This document shows, piece after piece, positions 36,530 through 44,823 of a stretch of 64,000 nucleotides of DNA (position 1 is its first letter; each line of letters starts with the position of its first letter). This DNA comes from an uncultured Prevotellaceae bacterium (lineage in GTDB: Bacteria; Bacteroidota; Bacteroidia; Bacteroidales; Bacteroidaceae), in NCBI GenBank assembly GCA_902776195.1, contig CACYPF010000011.1, positions 62,001 through 126,000 on the forward strand, written 5' to 3'. The notes under the pieces are model-generated. The model searched no databases. It was not told where the DNA came from and saw only the letters and a list, made by a program, of their open reading frames with translations. A program made the translations under genes and the position numbers.

Positions 36530-37672
36530 ATGTACGATCAAATTCGGGAAGATACCCTCTTTATAATATTATACAGCATGGTGACAGCTATGGCATTGAT
36601 GTCCAGTTGTTATATGCTGCTCCGTCGTGCCAATGCCTTTGCCCCCGACATAACGTCGCCAGTACGCTTACGTCGCTGGACAGCAGTTTTCTTTGCCTCC
36701 GCTGCATTGAGCCACTTTTGGTATATGCCGATATTCTTTCATACCTCAATGGAGGATATTATGATGACCGACCTTACAGGCGGATTGCTTGACAGCATGA
36801 CGATTTTTCCTTCGGCAATCATCGTCATGCTCAACATGCTGCAAGACCGCAGGCGACCGCTGTGGCCTATCGCTTTGATGATAGCACCGTTTGTCGCTGG
36901 AGGGGTATTCAGCGTTGCCACCCTTAGTTATGCTCTTATCCCGATGTTATATGTCTATATGCTGCTGTTGGGAGTATGCCTAGTCATATATATGGTACGC
37001 GCGACAAAACAATACGGACATTGGCTGCGCAACAATTATGCCGATCTAGAGCATAAGGATGTCTGGCAGAGTTTTGTAGTACTGGCCTTCATACTGCTAT
37101 TGTTCGTTTTCTATGCGTTTATAAGCCAAGGTCCGCTTTCCCAATACGCCTTGCAGGTGTTTGACATCGTGCTTATCGGCTATTTCCTGTGGCGGGTAGA
37201 AACGCTAAGCGACCTGAGCATCCCTGTTAATGATACGGCAGAAGAAATGCCCACTACTGAGAAAGTGGAAGACAATGACCTTTCATTATCCACCTGTAAT
37301 CGCCCGGCTTTGCCGCCTGGCATGTCCAAGAACATCGGGCTATTGCTTCAGCAGCGTTGCATAGATACGCAACTCTATTTACAGCACGACATGACCCTTG
37401 CCCAACTTGCCAAATCCATCGGTACCAACCGTCTTTATCTCAGCCAGTATTTCTCCAGTCAGGATATGAATTATAATACCTATATCAACGATTTACGTAT
37501 CAACCATTTTGTCGGTCTCTATCGCGAGGCTTTAGACACTCAGCGTTCTTTCACCATCCAGCAGTTGGCTTTAGAGAGTGGCTACCGCAGTTATAGCACC
37601 TTTAGTGATGTCATTAGGCGCAAGACGGGAAAGTCGGTGAGAGCATGGATGAAAGAGCTTGGCGAACCATAA
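36530..37672 (+). CDS. Membrane-embedded AraC-type transcription regulator
   Basis: 380 residues. The first 235 hold about six to seven hydrophobic helices (for example LFIILYSMVTAMALMSSCYML and FVVLAFILLLFVFYAF), then a linker, then a C-terminal HTH_18 domain (about 275-378) with MTLAQLAKSIGTNRLYLSQYF and a second helix-turn-helix at IQQLALESGYRSYSTFSDVIRR. This type senses through the membrane without a separate sensor. Promoter TATCTTTG at 36465-36472. A pair of 21-bp direct repeats begins two bases after its stop codon, and the amidohydrolase genes follow, so it is the likely regulator of that region. Confidence 0.87.
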   Translation: MYDQIREDTLFIILYSMVTAMALMSSCYMLLRRANAFAPDITSPVRLRRWTAVFFASAALSHFWYMPIFFHTSMEDIMMTDLTGGLLDSMTIFPSAIIVMLNMLQDRRRPLWPIALMIAPFVAGGVFSVATLSYALIPMLYVYMLLLGVCLVIYMVRATKQYGHWLRNNYADLEHKDVWQSFVVLAFILLLFVFYAFISQGPLSQYALQVFDIVLIGYFLWRVETLSDLSIPVNDTAEEMPTTEKVEDNDLSLSTCNRPALPPGMSKNIGLLLQQRCIDTQLYLQHDMTLAQLAKSIGTNRLYLSQYFSSQDMNYNTYINDLRINHFVGLYREALDTQRSFTIQQLALESGYRSYSTFSDVIRRKTGKSVRAWMKELGEP

Positions 37673-37673
37673 A

Positions 37674-37715
37674 GTTACGAAATCTGCAAAATAAGTTACG
37701 GAATCTGCAAGAATC
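37674..37715 (+). promoter_or_regulatory. Operator candidate: two 21-bp direct repeats
   Basis: GTTACGAAATCTGCAAAAT... (37674-37694) and GTTACGGAATCTGCAAGA... (37695-37715), exact period 21 bases, two helical turns. The second ends 46 bases before the -7 box at 37761. The first unit recurs unchanged at 40117-40137. AraC-type activators commonly bind direct repeats with this period. Confidence 0.7.
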
Positions 37716-37718
37716 TGA

Positions 37719-37757
37719 CCCGCAAGCCAATGATGTCATCATGGTTTGCGGGATTTT
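37719..37757 (+). terminator. Terminator of the AraC gene
   Basis: CCCGCAAGCCA pairs with TGGTTTGCGGG (one G-T wobble), followed by ATTTTTG. It lies between the direct repeats and the next promoter. Confidence 0.75.
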
Positions 37758-37760
37758 TGT

Positions 37761-37768
37761 TACTTTTG
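37761..37768 (+). promoter_or_regulatory. Promoter -7 box of the GNAT-amidohydrolase unit
   Basis: TACTTTTG matches TAnnTTTG. No good TTTG box at the usual spacing, as expected for an activator-dependent promoter. Confidence 0.6.
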
Positions 37769-37812
37769 TGAACTTAAAACGACAAAGAAGTTTATAAAAC
37801 GTAATTGGCTAT

Positions 37813-38361
37813 ATGATTATACTCAGAAAACTATCGAAGAGTCACCCGGACATCCCGCTGGTGTGGAAACTTTTCTCTGAATCGTTCCACGAGCATGAGC
37901 GTATCATCTTGTCCGAACTATTGGACTGTCCACAGGCAACTTTATATGGCATTTACCCTGATGAAGAGTCCCATCAGTTTGCAGGATTCTTCATCGTCCT
38001 CGACTGCGAACGAATCGTGTATCTGTACTATTTAGCCGTCTGTCCTGAAATGCGCTCTACCGGCATAGGTGGAAAGGCGCTACACACCTTAATAGACATG
38101 TATAATGGCAGACAGATAACGCTGTCCTACGAAAGCATCCTCCAGCCCAGTGACAACGCTGATCAACGTAAGCGCAGGCAGGCGTTCTATTTACGAAACG
38201 GTTTCCATGAAAGCCCTTGGTATTTTTGCTTTGATGGTACCGAATATGTATTGGCTAGTACAGAAGAACCTATCGATATTGCTGGCGCCAAAGAGATGTT
38301 TTATCAATTTGCCAACTTTGATTCCGATTTTTACACTCATAACATAACAGAAGACAAATAA
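37813..38361 (+). CDS. GNAT-family N-acetyltransferase
   Basis: 182 residues with the GNAT core YYLAVCPEMRSTGIGGKALH (acetyl-CoA loop R-S-T-G-I-G-G) and FYLRNGFHES near the C-terminus. Substrate not evident. First gene after the operator; the amidohydrolase follows after 20 bases and is probably co-transcribed. Confidence 0.85.
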   Translation: MIILRKLSKSHPDIPLVWKLFSESFHEHERIILSELLDCPQATLYGIYPDEESHQFAGFFIVLDCERIVYLYYLAVCPEMRSTGIGGKALHTLIDMYNGRQITLSYESILQPSDNADQRKRRQAFYLRNGFHESPWYFCFDGTEYVLASTEEPIDIAGAKEMFYQFANFDSDFYTHNITEDK

Positions 38362-38381
38362 TCAAATAAAGAAGCAAAACA

Positions 38382-40054
38382 ATGAAAGAGACAGCAGACA
38401 AAGTTTATAGGAACGCAAAAGTTTATTCCGTTGCACTGGATGGAACAGAAACGCATGCGGAGGCACTCGCTATCAAAGACGGCAAATTCGCATACGTTGG
38501 AGATGAGACAGGTGCCACTGAGTGGATTGGTGATGCCACAGAGGTCATTGACTGCAAAGGGAAGAGCGTTATCCCCGGTCTTGGAGATGCGCATTTGCAT
38601 AATGCGCAAGCTACGCTGAAGTACGGCACGTGCAGCTTTAGCGATATTATACCAAATCCTGAGACTGACACCCCCGACGGTGTGGTCAAGCTGATTCAGG
38701 AGAAACTGAAAACCTATGCTGAAGAGCACAAGAATGCCCCTGTGATTAGAGGATTCGGCTGGGATAGAATGTGGTTTGCCGGTGCACTACAGGGCATCGT
38801 GAGACCGTTTACCAGACATGATGTGGATGCGGTTATACCTGATAAACCAGTCGTTCTCACATCGTTCTGCGGTCATCTTGTCTTGCTGAATACGAAGGCT
38901 CTGGAAACTGCAGGTGTTACAAAAGATACTGATGACCATAATGGACTGATCATCAAGGAAGCCGACGGAACGCCCAGCGGCTATATCTCTGAACCTGCCA
39001 TATTCCACCCTATCATTTATAGTATTCCGAACTATGATTTCACGCCGGAGGAGTATCACGACTGCTTAAAGAAAGCGTTTAATGATTTGAACGCAAGTGG
39101 ATACACACTTTTATGCGACTGCCAACAGGTAGAGTCCTCTTATGCTGTCCTTTCAGAAATGGCTAAAAATGGCGAATTTACCGCCAGAGTATCCGGTGTT
39201 CATAATGTCAACGATGCAACAAGGGAGTCGGATTTCGAAAAAGCCATCGCCAACCGCACGAAGTTTGATGTCGATGAGCTCTTTATGGTGGATACGGTAA
39301 AATACTTTGCTGATGGTTCCCTCGCTATGATTGAGCCATACACAGAGAGTGCGTCCGACAAAGAACCAGGCACCAGAGAACCGCTTCTATGGGATGAGGA
39401 GCATCTGAAGGAGTCGATGGCACTTGCCAACAAGGAAGGCTTCAACATCCATACACATGCCATGGGAAGTTATGCCATACGCAGAGTGATTGACTGCTAT
39501 GAGAACGCGCAGCAGTTGTACCCGAATCCCAAAATCAGAAACATCATTGCGCATTGCACATTCATAGAGCCAGAGGATCGTGTGCGTATGGGCAAGAGCC
39601 ATATCATAGCCAGCAATCAGCCCGGTTGGTTCAGTGACAACCCCACCGAAGAACCTGTCATGGTAGCTTGGTGGGGTGAAGATGTATAGACAATGGTGTG
39701 GTGTGTGCTTATGGTTCCGACTTCCCTGTCAATGCCGCTTACGGTCTTGCAGGTATTCAGGTAGCTATGACGCGAAGGCATGTTAAGCAGGATCCGACTT
39801 ATGAGCTGTTCAAGGATTTACCCGCTGCCTTGCCCAATGAGTGTGTATCTTTGAAGGAAGCGCTTCAGGCACATACCATCCATGTGGCATATCAGGCACA
39901 TCTGGAAAAAGTTACCGGCTCCATCGAAGTCGGTAAATCCGCAGAGCTGGTTGTTCTTGATAGTAATATAGAAACCACTCCCGCAGACCATATTCAGGAT
40001 ATCAAAGTGCTTGAAACTTTATTTAAAGGGAAAACAGTATTCAAAAACATTTAA
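38382..40054 (+). pseudogene. YtcJ-like amidohydrolase 1, frameshifted
   Basis: Two frames together give one amidohydrolase_3 protein of about 556 residues. Part one (38382-39689) has the metal-site motif GDAHLHN, FADGSLAMIEP and HTHAMGSYAIRR, and stops at TAG 39687-39689. Part two reads on from the frame that gives IDNGVVCAYGSDFPVNA and ends at 40054 with the family's C-terminal SIEVGKSAELVVLD. Restoring one base near 39685 rejoins the frames (GEDV-IDNGV). No slippery heptamer is present, so this is a mutation or a sequencing error rather than programmed shifting. No signal peptide. Hydrolyses C-N bonds of some amide in family members; substrate unknown. Confidence 0.8.
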
Positions 40055-40065
40055 TTAGCAAAACA

Positions 40066-40137
40066 ATGAAAAAGATTATTCGCTCGACTTTGCTGCTCGG
40101 CTTTGCCAAGGATAAAGTTACGAAATCTGCAAAATAA
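40066..40137 (+). pseudogene. Remnant of a secreted-protein gene start
   Basis: A 23-codon frame, MKKIIRSTLLLGFA followed by KDKVTKSAK. The first 14 residues read as a truncated signal peptide; the rest is just translation of the shared 21-bp operator unit. It looks as if a gene was cut where the operator sequence joined it. Confidence 0.5.
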
Positions 40138-40158
40138 CTCACGAATTCAGCAAGAATC
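40117..40158 (+). promoter_or_regulatory. Operator candidate, second copy of the 21-bp repeat pair
   Basis: The first unit (40117-40137) is identical to 37674-37694, and the identity extends five bases upstream (ATAAA). The second unit (40138-40158, CTCACGAATTCAGCAAGA...) matches the corresponding unit at 37695 in 16 of 21 positions. It also ends 46 bases before its -7 box. Confidence 0.7.
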
Positions 40159-40192
40159 ACGGTTCAAGGCATGAACCGTGATTCTTTTTTTA
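40152..40192 (+). terminator. Strong hairpin between operator and promoter
   Basis: Perfect 15-bp stem AAGAATCACGGTTCA / TGAACCGTGATTCTT with loop AGGCA, followed by TTTTTT. The first seven bases of the stem belong to the second repeat unit. Confidence 0.85.
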
Positions 40193-40203
40193 GGGAATAT
40201 TGC

Positions 40204-40211
40204 TAATTTTG
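40204..40211 (+). promoter_or_regulatory. Promoter -7 box of amidohydrolase 2
   Basis: TAATTTTG; the start codon of the gene is at 40276. As in the first copy, no clear upstream TTTG box at consensus spacing. Confidence 0.6.
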
Positions 40212-40275
40212 TAAGCGCAAAACTTCAAATATGTTCTCTCCATGTAAGCTAATAGACATAACAAATAAGAAAATA

Positions 40276-42013
40276 ATGAAACAAACAGTTCGCATGAGTG
40301 TTAAGAAGATGCTGTCGTGCATCGTAGTTTTGAGTGTTATCATCGCCATGGGTACGCTTGTCTGCTGCTCAAGCAATGACAATCCAAGTAATGGAGTACC
40401 CATTTCCGAAAAGGCTGACCTCGTGGTCTATGGAAAAATTTTCACCTCTGATGACAATAAGGTGGTAGAAGCCTTTGCCGTGAAAGACGGCAAGTACATC
40501 TATGTAGGCGACAAGACGGGAGCCGAAGCCTATGTCGAGGCAGGCAAGACCGAGGTGGTGGACTATACCGGCAAGGGACTTGTAATGCCCGGTTGCGGCA
40601 ACGGACATGCACACTACTCGATGGCTCACTCCGTCAAATTAGTCGGTGCGACAGTAGGATTAGAGGACAATGCCAGCAAGTTCCTGACGGAAATCGTACC
40701 TGCTGCTGTCAAGCAGGCAAGAGACGCAGGGGCAAAAACTATCTTTGGCTTCGGATGGAATCTTCATGTCTTCGAGAGTAATATGCCTACTCGCCAACAG
40801 TTGGATGCCATCTGCAGTGATATTCCTATGTACTTCTCAGACAATGAGGGCTGACGGCACCGTGCTCAAAAAAGATGGAGACATATTAGGTGGTGAGATT
40901 GTAATGGGTACTGACGGCACACCTACAGGCTATCTGAAGGAGCAGGCCGGCACTTACGCACGTTCCTTCTTAGACAATGAAAGTCTCTTTAGCCTTGACA
41001 TTGCAAGTGATATCTTGCCAAAAATCGAGCAGCAACTGTTGTCTGAGGGCTACACCATGTATGTCGATGGTTGGGGCAACTATTACTATAACACTAATTT
41101 CTATCAGGCCGCTCAACAGTTAGACAATGCTGGTGGTATGCACTTCGTGTTGGGCCTGTCCTACGAGATTGAAAGTTGGATGAATATTGACGAAGCCCTG
41201 GCCAAGGCTGCTGACGCCAAGAAATTTGCTTCCACTCGCGTCAAACCGAACTGGATTAAACTCTTTATGGACGGCACGGTGGAGACTGGCACCGGATTTG
41301 TGGATCCGCTCTATCCTGACGGACATCAGGGCCTGCCCAACTGGTCGGAAGAACAACTGACCGACATGACGCGTGTGGCTAATGAAAACGGAGTAACTAT
41401 GCACATACATGCCATGGGCAACAAGGGCGTCACGCGTATTATCAACGCCTTCATCAATGGCGGAAAGGATGAGATGCGTAACACGCTGGTTCACGTGCGT
41501 AATATTGACGAAGCAGATTACAAGCGTATGGCAGACCATAATATCTATGTCACCTCTGGTGTGCTTTGGCATTTTGCTGAGGATGGTTTGGTGGAGCATA
41601 TGCGCGAGCATGGTATCGTTCCTGCAGGTCAGGAAGACAAATCTTATCCGATGAAATCGTATTTTGAAAACGGCATTATTGCGACTACCCACTCGGACTA
41701 TCCTGCAACGAGCGGCAGCCCCGACGACCCGTTTGGCATTATGGAGATAGCCGTGACAGGTATGTTTACAGGAGCGATTGGAAAGCCCTACTGGACAGAA
41801 GAACTCGTCACCCGCGAGCAGGCCATCACCGCAATGACCATCAACATTGCCAAGCAGATGTTCATCGAGGATGAGCGAGGCAGCATCAAGACAGGCAAGT
41901 ATGCCGACTTCCTCCTCGTCACCAAGGATGTGCTTTCGTGTCCTGAGAATGAGATTCACGAGGCCAAGCCCGCAGCCACCTACTTCGAGGGGAAAAAGGT
42001 TTTCTCGATGTAA
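40276..42013 (+). pseudogene. YtcJ-like amidohydrolase 2 (lipoprotein), deletion and frameshift
   Basis: N-part: signal ending VCCSSNDN with a lipobox Cys, then KADLVVYGKIFTSDD, metal motif GHAHYS, up to TGA at 40852-40854 after YFSDNEG. C-part in another frame resumes with RADGTVLKKDGDILGGE and continues normally with LFMDGTVETGTGF, HIHAMGNKGV, THSDYPATS and SIKTGKYADFLLV to 42013. Compared with gene 1, a segment of about 16-20 residues (GHLVLLNTKALETAG there) is missing at the break, so a short deletion caused the shift. Not explained by a single sequencing indel. Confidence 0.8.
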
Positions 42014-42037
42014 CGTGCCGGCATGGCATGACTCTGA

Positions 42038-42071
42038 ATGATTATCCGCAATCTGCGGATAATCATTTTTT
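42038..42071 (+). terminator. Terminator after amidohydrolase 2
   Basis: Perfect 13-bp stem ATGATTATCCGCA / TGCGGATAATCAT, three-base loop, then TTTTTAT. Confidence 0.9.
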
Positions 42072-42420
42072 ATAATCCTGATTACTACTGATGCGATAAA
42101 ATCGCGTTAGGTATAAATATTCAAAATAGAGAGAGTTCTTTGACAGATTGATTGAGATTGACAGAGTCGTGTGGCTTGGTGATGAGTTCTCCCAGTGAGA
42201 CTTTCTCCAGAGCTGAGATTCTAATCAGTGTTGCCACCTCGGTGATGGAGTATGGGCTTTTATAGTTCGCCTTGATTCTGGCGATAATCAGATAGGCGAT
42301 GACTGCCACCCAAAGATGAGTCCGCACAGCATTCTCTGAATACCCCCACAGGGTCTTCACTACGATATTCTGCTTGACCCATTTGAAGAAAACTTCGATG
42401 TCCCACCTATGTCTATATAA
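42072..42420 (-). mobile_element. IS4-family transposase remnant
   Basis: Minus-strand frame 42121 to about 42417 codes for the C-terminal ~98 residues of an IS4-type DDE transposase. YRHRWDIEVFFKWVK fits the Y-(2)-R-(3)-E-(6)-K signature, and RTHLWVAVIAYLIIARIK follows. The N-terminal two thirds are absent: at about 42418 the sequence changes to an amidohydrolase remnant on the plus strand. The left part 42072-42120 has no coding and may hold the element's end. Not functional. Confidence 0.8.
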
Positions 42421-42874
42421 GCAGGAAACCTCAGAGGCGCTGATGTCGAAGGCAGAGATTGCCCGCATTGCCACACAGCGTGCCGAACTGAGTGGTGAGT
42501 ATTTCCATATTGTCGGAGCCAAGGCGTTCCTCGATGGTGTGACCGAGGCACACACGGGTTGGCAGAACCAGGATTATCTGGACCTGCCCGGCTATCACGG
42601 TGTGGAGCGCACGGCTCCAAAGGACATGTTGGGCGGAATATGCCAACCGCGTAATGTCAAGGAGGTCATCACCCGCGAGCAGTCGCTACGTGCCATGACC
42701 ATCAATGTGGCACGTCAGTGGCATCAGGAGCATCGCATGGGTAGCATTGAGTTCGGTAAGATTGCCAACATGGCGGTATTCGATTGCGACTTCCTGCACG
42801 ACGACATCGAGAAGGTTGCACAAGCTAATATCGTTGCCACGATCGTTGATGGCGAGGAAGTTTATAAAGCATAA
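42421..42874 (+). pseudogene. Amidohydrolase 3, internally deleted C-terminal remnant
   Basis: The frame from about 42421 gives SKAEIARIATQRAELSG, KAFLDGVTEAHTGW, then jumps to CQPRNVKEVITREQSLRAMTINVARQ and SIEFGKIANMAVFD, ending at 42874. Against gene 2 the N-terminal half is gone (replaced by the IS remnant) and about 130 residues with metal ligands are missing between TGW and VITREQ, still in frame. No start codon of its own. A decayed third paralogue. Confidence 0.75.
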
Positions 42875-42918
42875 GAAAAAAACAAACGCATTTATTTTGT
42901 TCTTCACTCGTTTTTTCG

Positions 42919-42926
42919 TAATTTTG
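42919..42926 (+). promoter_or_regulatory. Promoter -7 box of the MBL-porin-SSS unit
   Basis: TAATTTTG, 28 bases before the ATG at 42955. This promoter does not carry the 21-bp repeats. Confidence 0.6.
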
Positions 42927-42954
42927 TCGCCAATTAACCAATTAAGAAAAACAA

Positions 42955-43686
42955 ATGAGAAGAATTTGTGTTGTTTTAATGACTATTTGCCTTGCAATAG
43001 GATGCATGGCGCAGCAGTTTGAGAAGGACGTGTTTACGACAGCATCGGGAAAAAAACTGACGATTACCTGTATCAAACACGCCAGTATCATGATGGAGTA
43101 TGACGGCAAGGTGATTTACTTCGACCCTGTCACTAACATGGAGCCACGAACAGACTTCACCACATGGCAGAAGGCTGATTTCATCTTCGTGACCCATGAG
43201 CATCACGACCATTTCGACTCCATGGCATTGACAGAGCTGCGCAGAAACTATACCGTCGTCTATTGTAACCATAACGTATATACCCAGTGGGGCAGCGGAT
43301 ATGTGCTTGCCAATGGCGACAAGGCTGAGGTCTGTGAGAACATCACCGTGGAGGCTGTCCCTGCCTATAACACCACTGCCGGGCGCGAGAAGTTCCATCC
43401 CAAAGGACGTGACAACGGCTATGTGCTGAACGTGGAGGACCTGCGTATCTATGTGGCTGGCGACACGGAGGACATCCCAGAGATGGCTAACCTGAAAGAT
43501 ATCGACATTGCCTTCCTGCCCTGCAACCAGCCGTACACCATGACGGTGGAGCAGCTGGTGAAGGCGGCGAAGACCATCCGTCCGAAGGTGCTGTTCCCTT
43601 ATCACTATAATGACACTCCCGTCCGCAAGGTAGCGATGTTCCTGGGCGGCAGCGGCATTGACGTGAGGATCAGGAAATACCAATAA
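42955..43686 (+). CDS. Secreted MBL-fold metal-dependent hydrolase
   Basis: 243 residues with signal peptide MRRICVVLMTICLAIGCMAQ (alternatively a lipobox at AIGC). The metallo-beta-lactamase motif THEHHDHFDS provides the metal ligands, with VAGDTED and FPYHYND as later ligand motifs. It belongs to the UlaG-like/beta-lactamase_2 group. Followed after 42 bases by a porin and then a Na+ symporter, so it may act on a small substrate taken up by them. Substrate unknown. Confidence 0.85.
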   Translation: MRRICVVLMTICLAIGCMAQQFEKDVFTTASGKKLTITCIKHASIMMEYDGKVIYFDPVTNMEPRTDFTTWQKADFIFVTHEHHDHFDSMALTELRRNYTVVYCNHNVYTQWGSGYVLANGDKAEVCENITVEAVPAYNTTAGREKFHPKGRDNGYVLNVEDLRIYVAGDTEDIPEMANLKDIDIAFLPCNQPYTMTVEQLVKAAKTIRPKVLFPYHYNDTPVRKVAMFLGGSGIDVRIRKYQ

Positions 43687-43728
43687 CCCAAGACATCAAT
43701 TCATTCACCAAAATAAAAATTAAACAAG

Positions 43729-44820
43729 ATGAGAAAGGCTTTTTTTAAGGAGGCGTTGCTTGCCGTTGCGCTTGCCGCCTTCAGCAGCACTGCCGCCATG
43801 GGGCAATCTGGCGAGCAGAAACAGAAAGAGATGACTGACTGGTTGAAAGATGTTGCCGACCGCGTCGAACTGCACGGCTACGCACAGGGAGGGTTCAACT
43901 ACACCCACCAGAATGCCGAAGACAAAGGCACTTTCGAGCTCAAACGTGTCCTCTTCTGGGTCAATGCTCGTATCACAGACCGATGGTCGTTCCTTTTCAT
44001 GCACGACTTCTCGAGCGTCGTACAGGAGTATTACACCGACTATCGCCTCACCAACAACAAGGCACTGACCGTTCGCCTTGGACAGTTTAAGAACGGCGTA
44101 TCCCTCGAGAACCCCCTATCCCCTACTTCCATGGAGGCTATTGATGTCTACTCAGAAGGTGTGACCTATCTGACGGGCTGTGGCAGCGACCCCCTGATGG
44201 GGGGGCAGTATGGTCGTGACCTGGGACTCTCCGTTTTTGGTGAGACCAACGACGGCAAACTGCACTATGAGGTACAGGTGATGAACGGACAGGGTATCAA
44301 CAAGAAAGACGGTAACAAGGAGAAGGACTTCATCGGGCGACTGGAATACCGCCCTGTGAAAGGACTCAACCTCGTTGCCACAGGACAGATCGGACGCGGG
44401 CATGCCGTCGCCAACTCGCTCTACAATCCGGATATTCATGAAGGCGACAACTATAAGCGTAACCGCTGGACGGTAGGCTTCGACTACAAATCGAAAGACT
44501 TCAACGTACATGGGGAATATATAGAAGGTAAGGACGGAAGTGCCACCAGCCGTGGCGCCTACGTCACTGGTGCCGTTCCCTTGTACAAGGGACTGGAGTT
44601 CGTAGGCTCTTATGACTTCTTCAATTTCAACACCTCGCTCGGCATGGACCAGCATAAGGCGATTGCCGGTCTGCAGTACTGGTTCTTCAAGAAGTGCCGC
44701 TTCCAGGTGCAGTATGTCTATAAGAGTGCTTATATTAATAATAAGGTGTTCACCCACGGTGCCTGCCACCAGGTCATGGCACAGGTGCAGGTAAGACTGG
44801 ATTATTCAAAGAAAAAATAA
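43729..44820 (+). CDS. OprP-like outer-membrane porin
   Basis: 363 residues: signal peptide ending AAMGQ, a short coiled stretch, then a beta-barrel with alternating aromatic strands (VELHGYAQGGFNY, GRLEYRPVKGLNL, VQVRLDYSKKK at the end). It resembles the phosphate-selective porin O/P family. Ends three bases before the SSS transporter start, so the two are likely a passage across both membranes for one substrate. Confidence 0.82.
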   Translation: MRKAFFKEALLAVALAAFSSTAAMGQSGEQKQKEMTDWLKDVADRVELHGYAQGGFNYTHQNAEDKGTFELKRVLFWVNARITDRWSFLFMHDFSSVVQEYYTDYRLTNNKALTVRLGQFKNGVSLENPLSPTSMEAIDVYSEGVTYLTGCGSDPLMGGQYGRDLGLSVFGETNDGKLHYEVQVMNGQGINKKDGNKEKDFIGRLEYRPVKGLNLVATGQIGRGHAVANSLYNPDIHEGDNYKRNRWTVGFDYKSKDFNVHGEYIEGKDGSATSRGAYVTGAVPLYKGLEFVGSYDFFNFNTSLGMDQHKAIAGLQYWFFKKCRFQVQYVYKSAYINNKVFTHGACHQVMAQVQVRLDYSKKK

Positions 44821-44823
44821 ATC

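Noticed and set aside
39680-39700. Programmed frameshift in amidohydrolase 1
   Set aside because: No slippery heptamer or stimulating hairpin; the site looks like loss of one base.
42121-42555. Functional transposase gene
   Set aside because: Only the C-terminal third matches the family; the N-terminal 46 residues of the frame are antisense of the amidohydrolase remnant.
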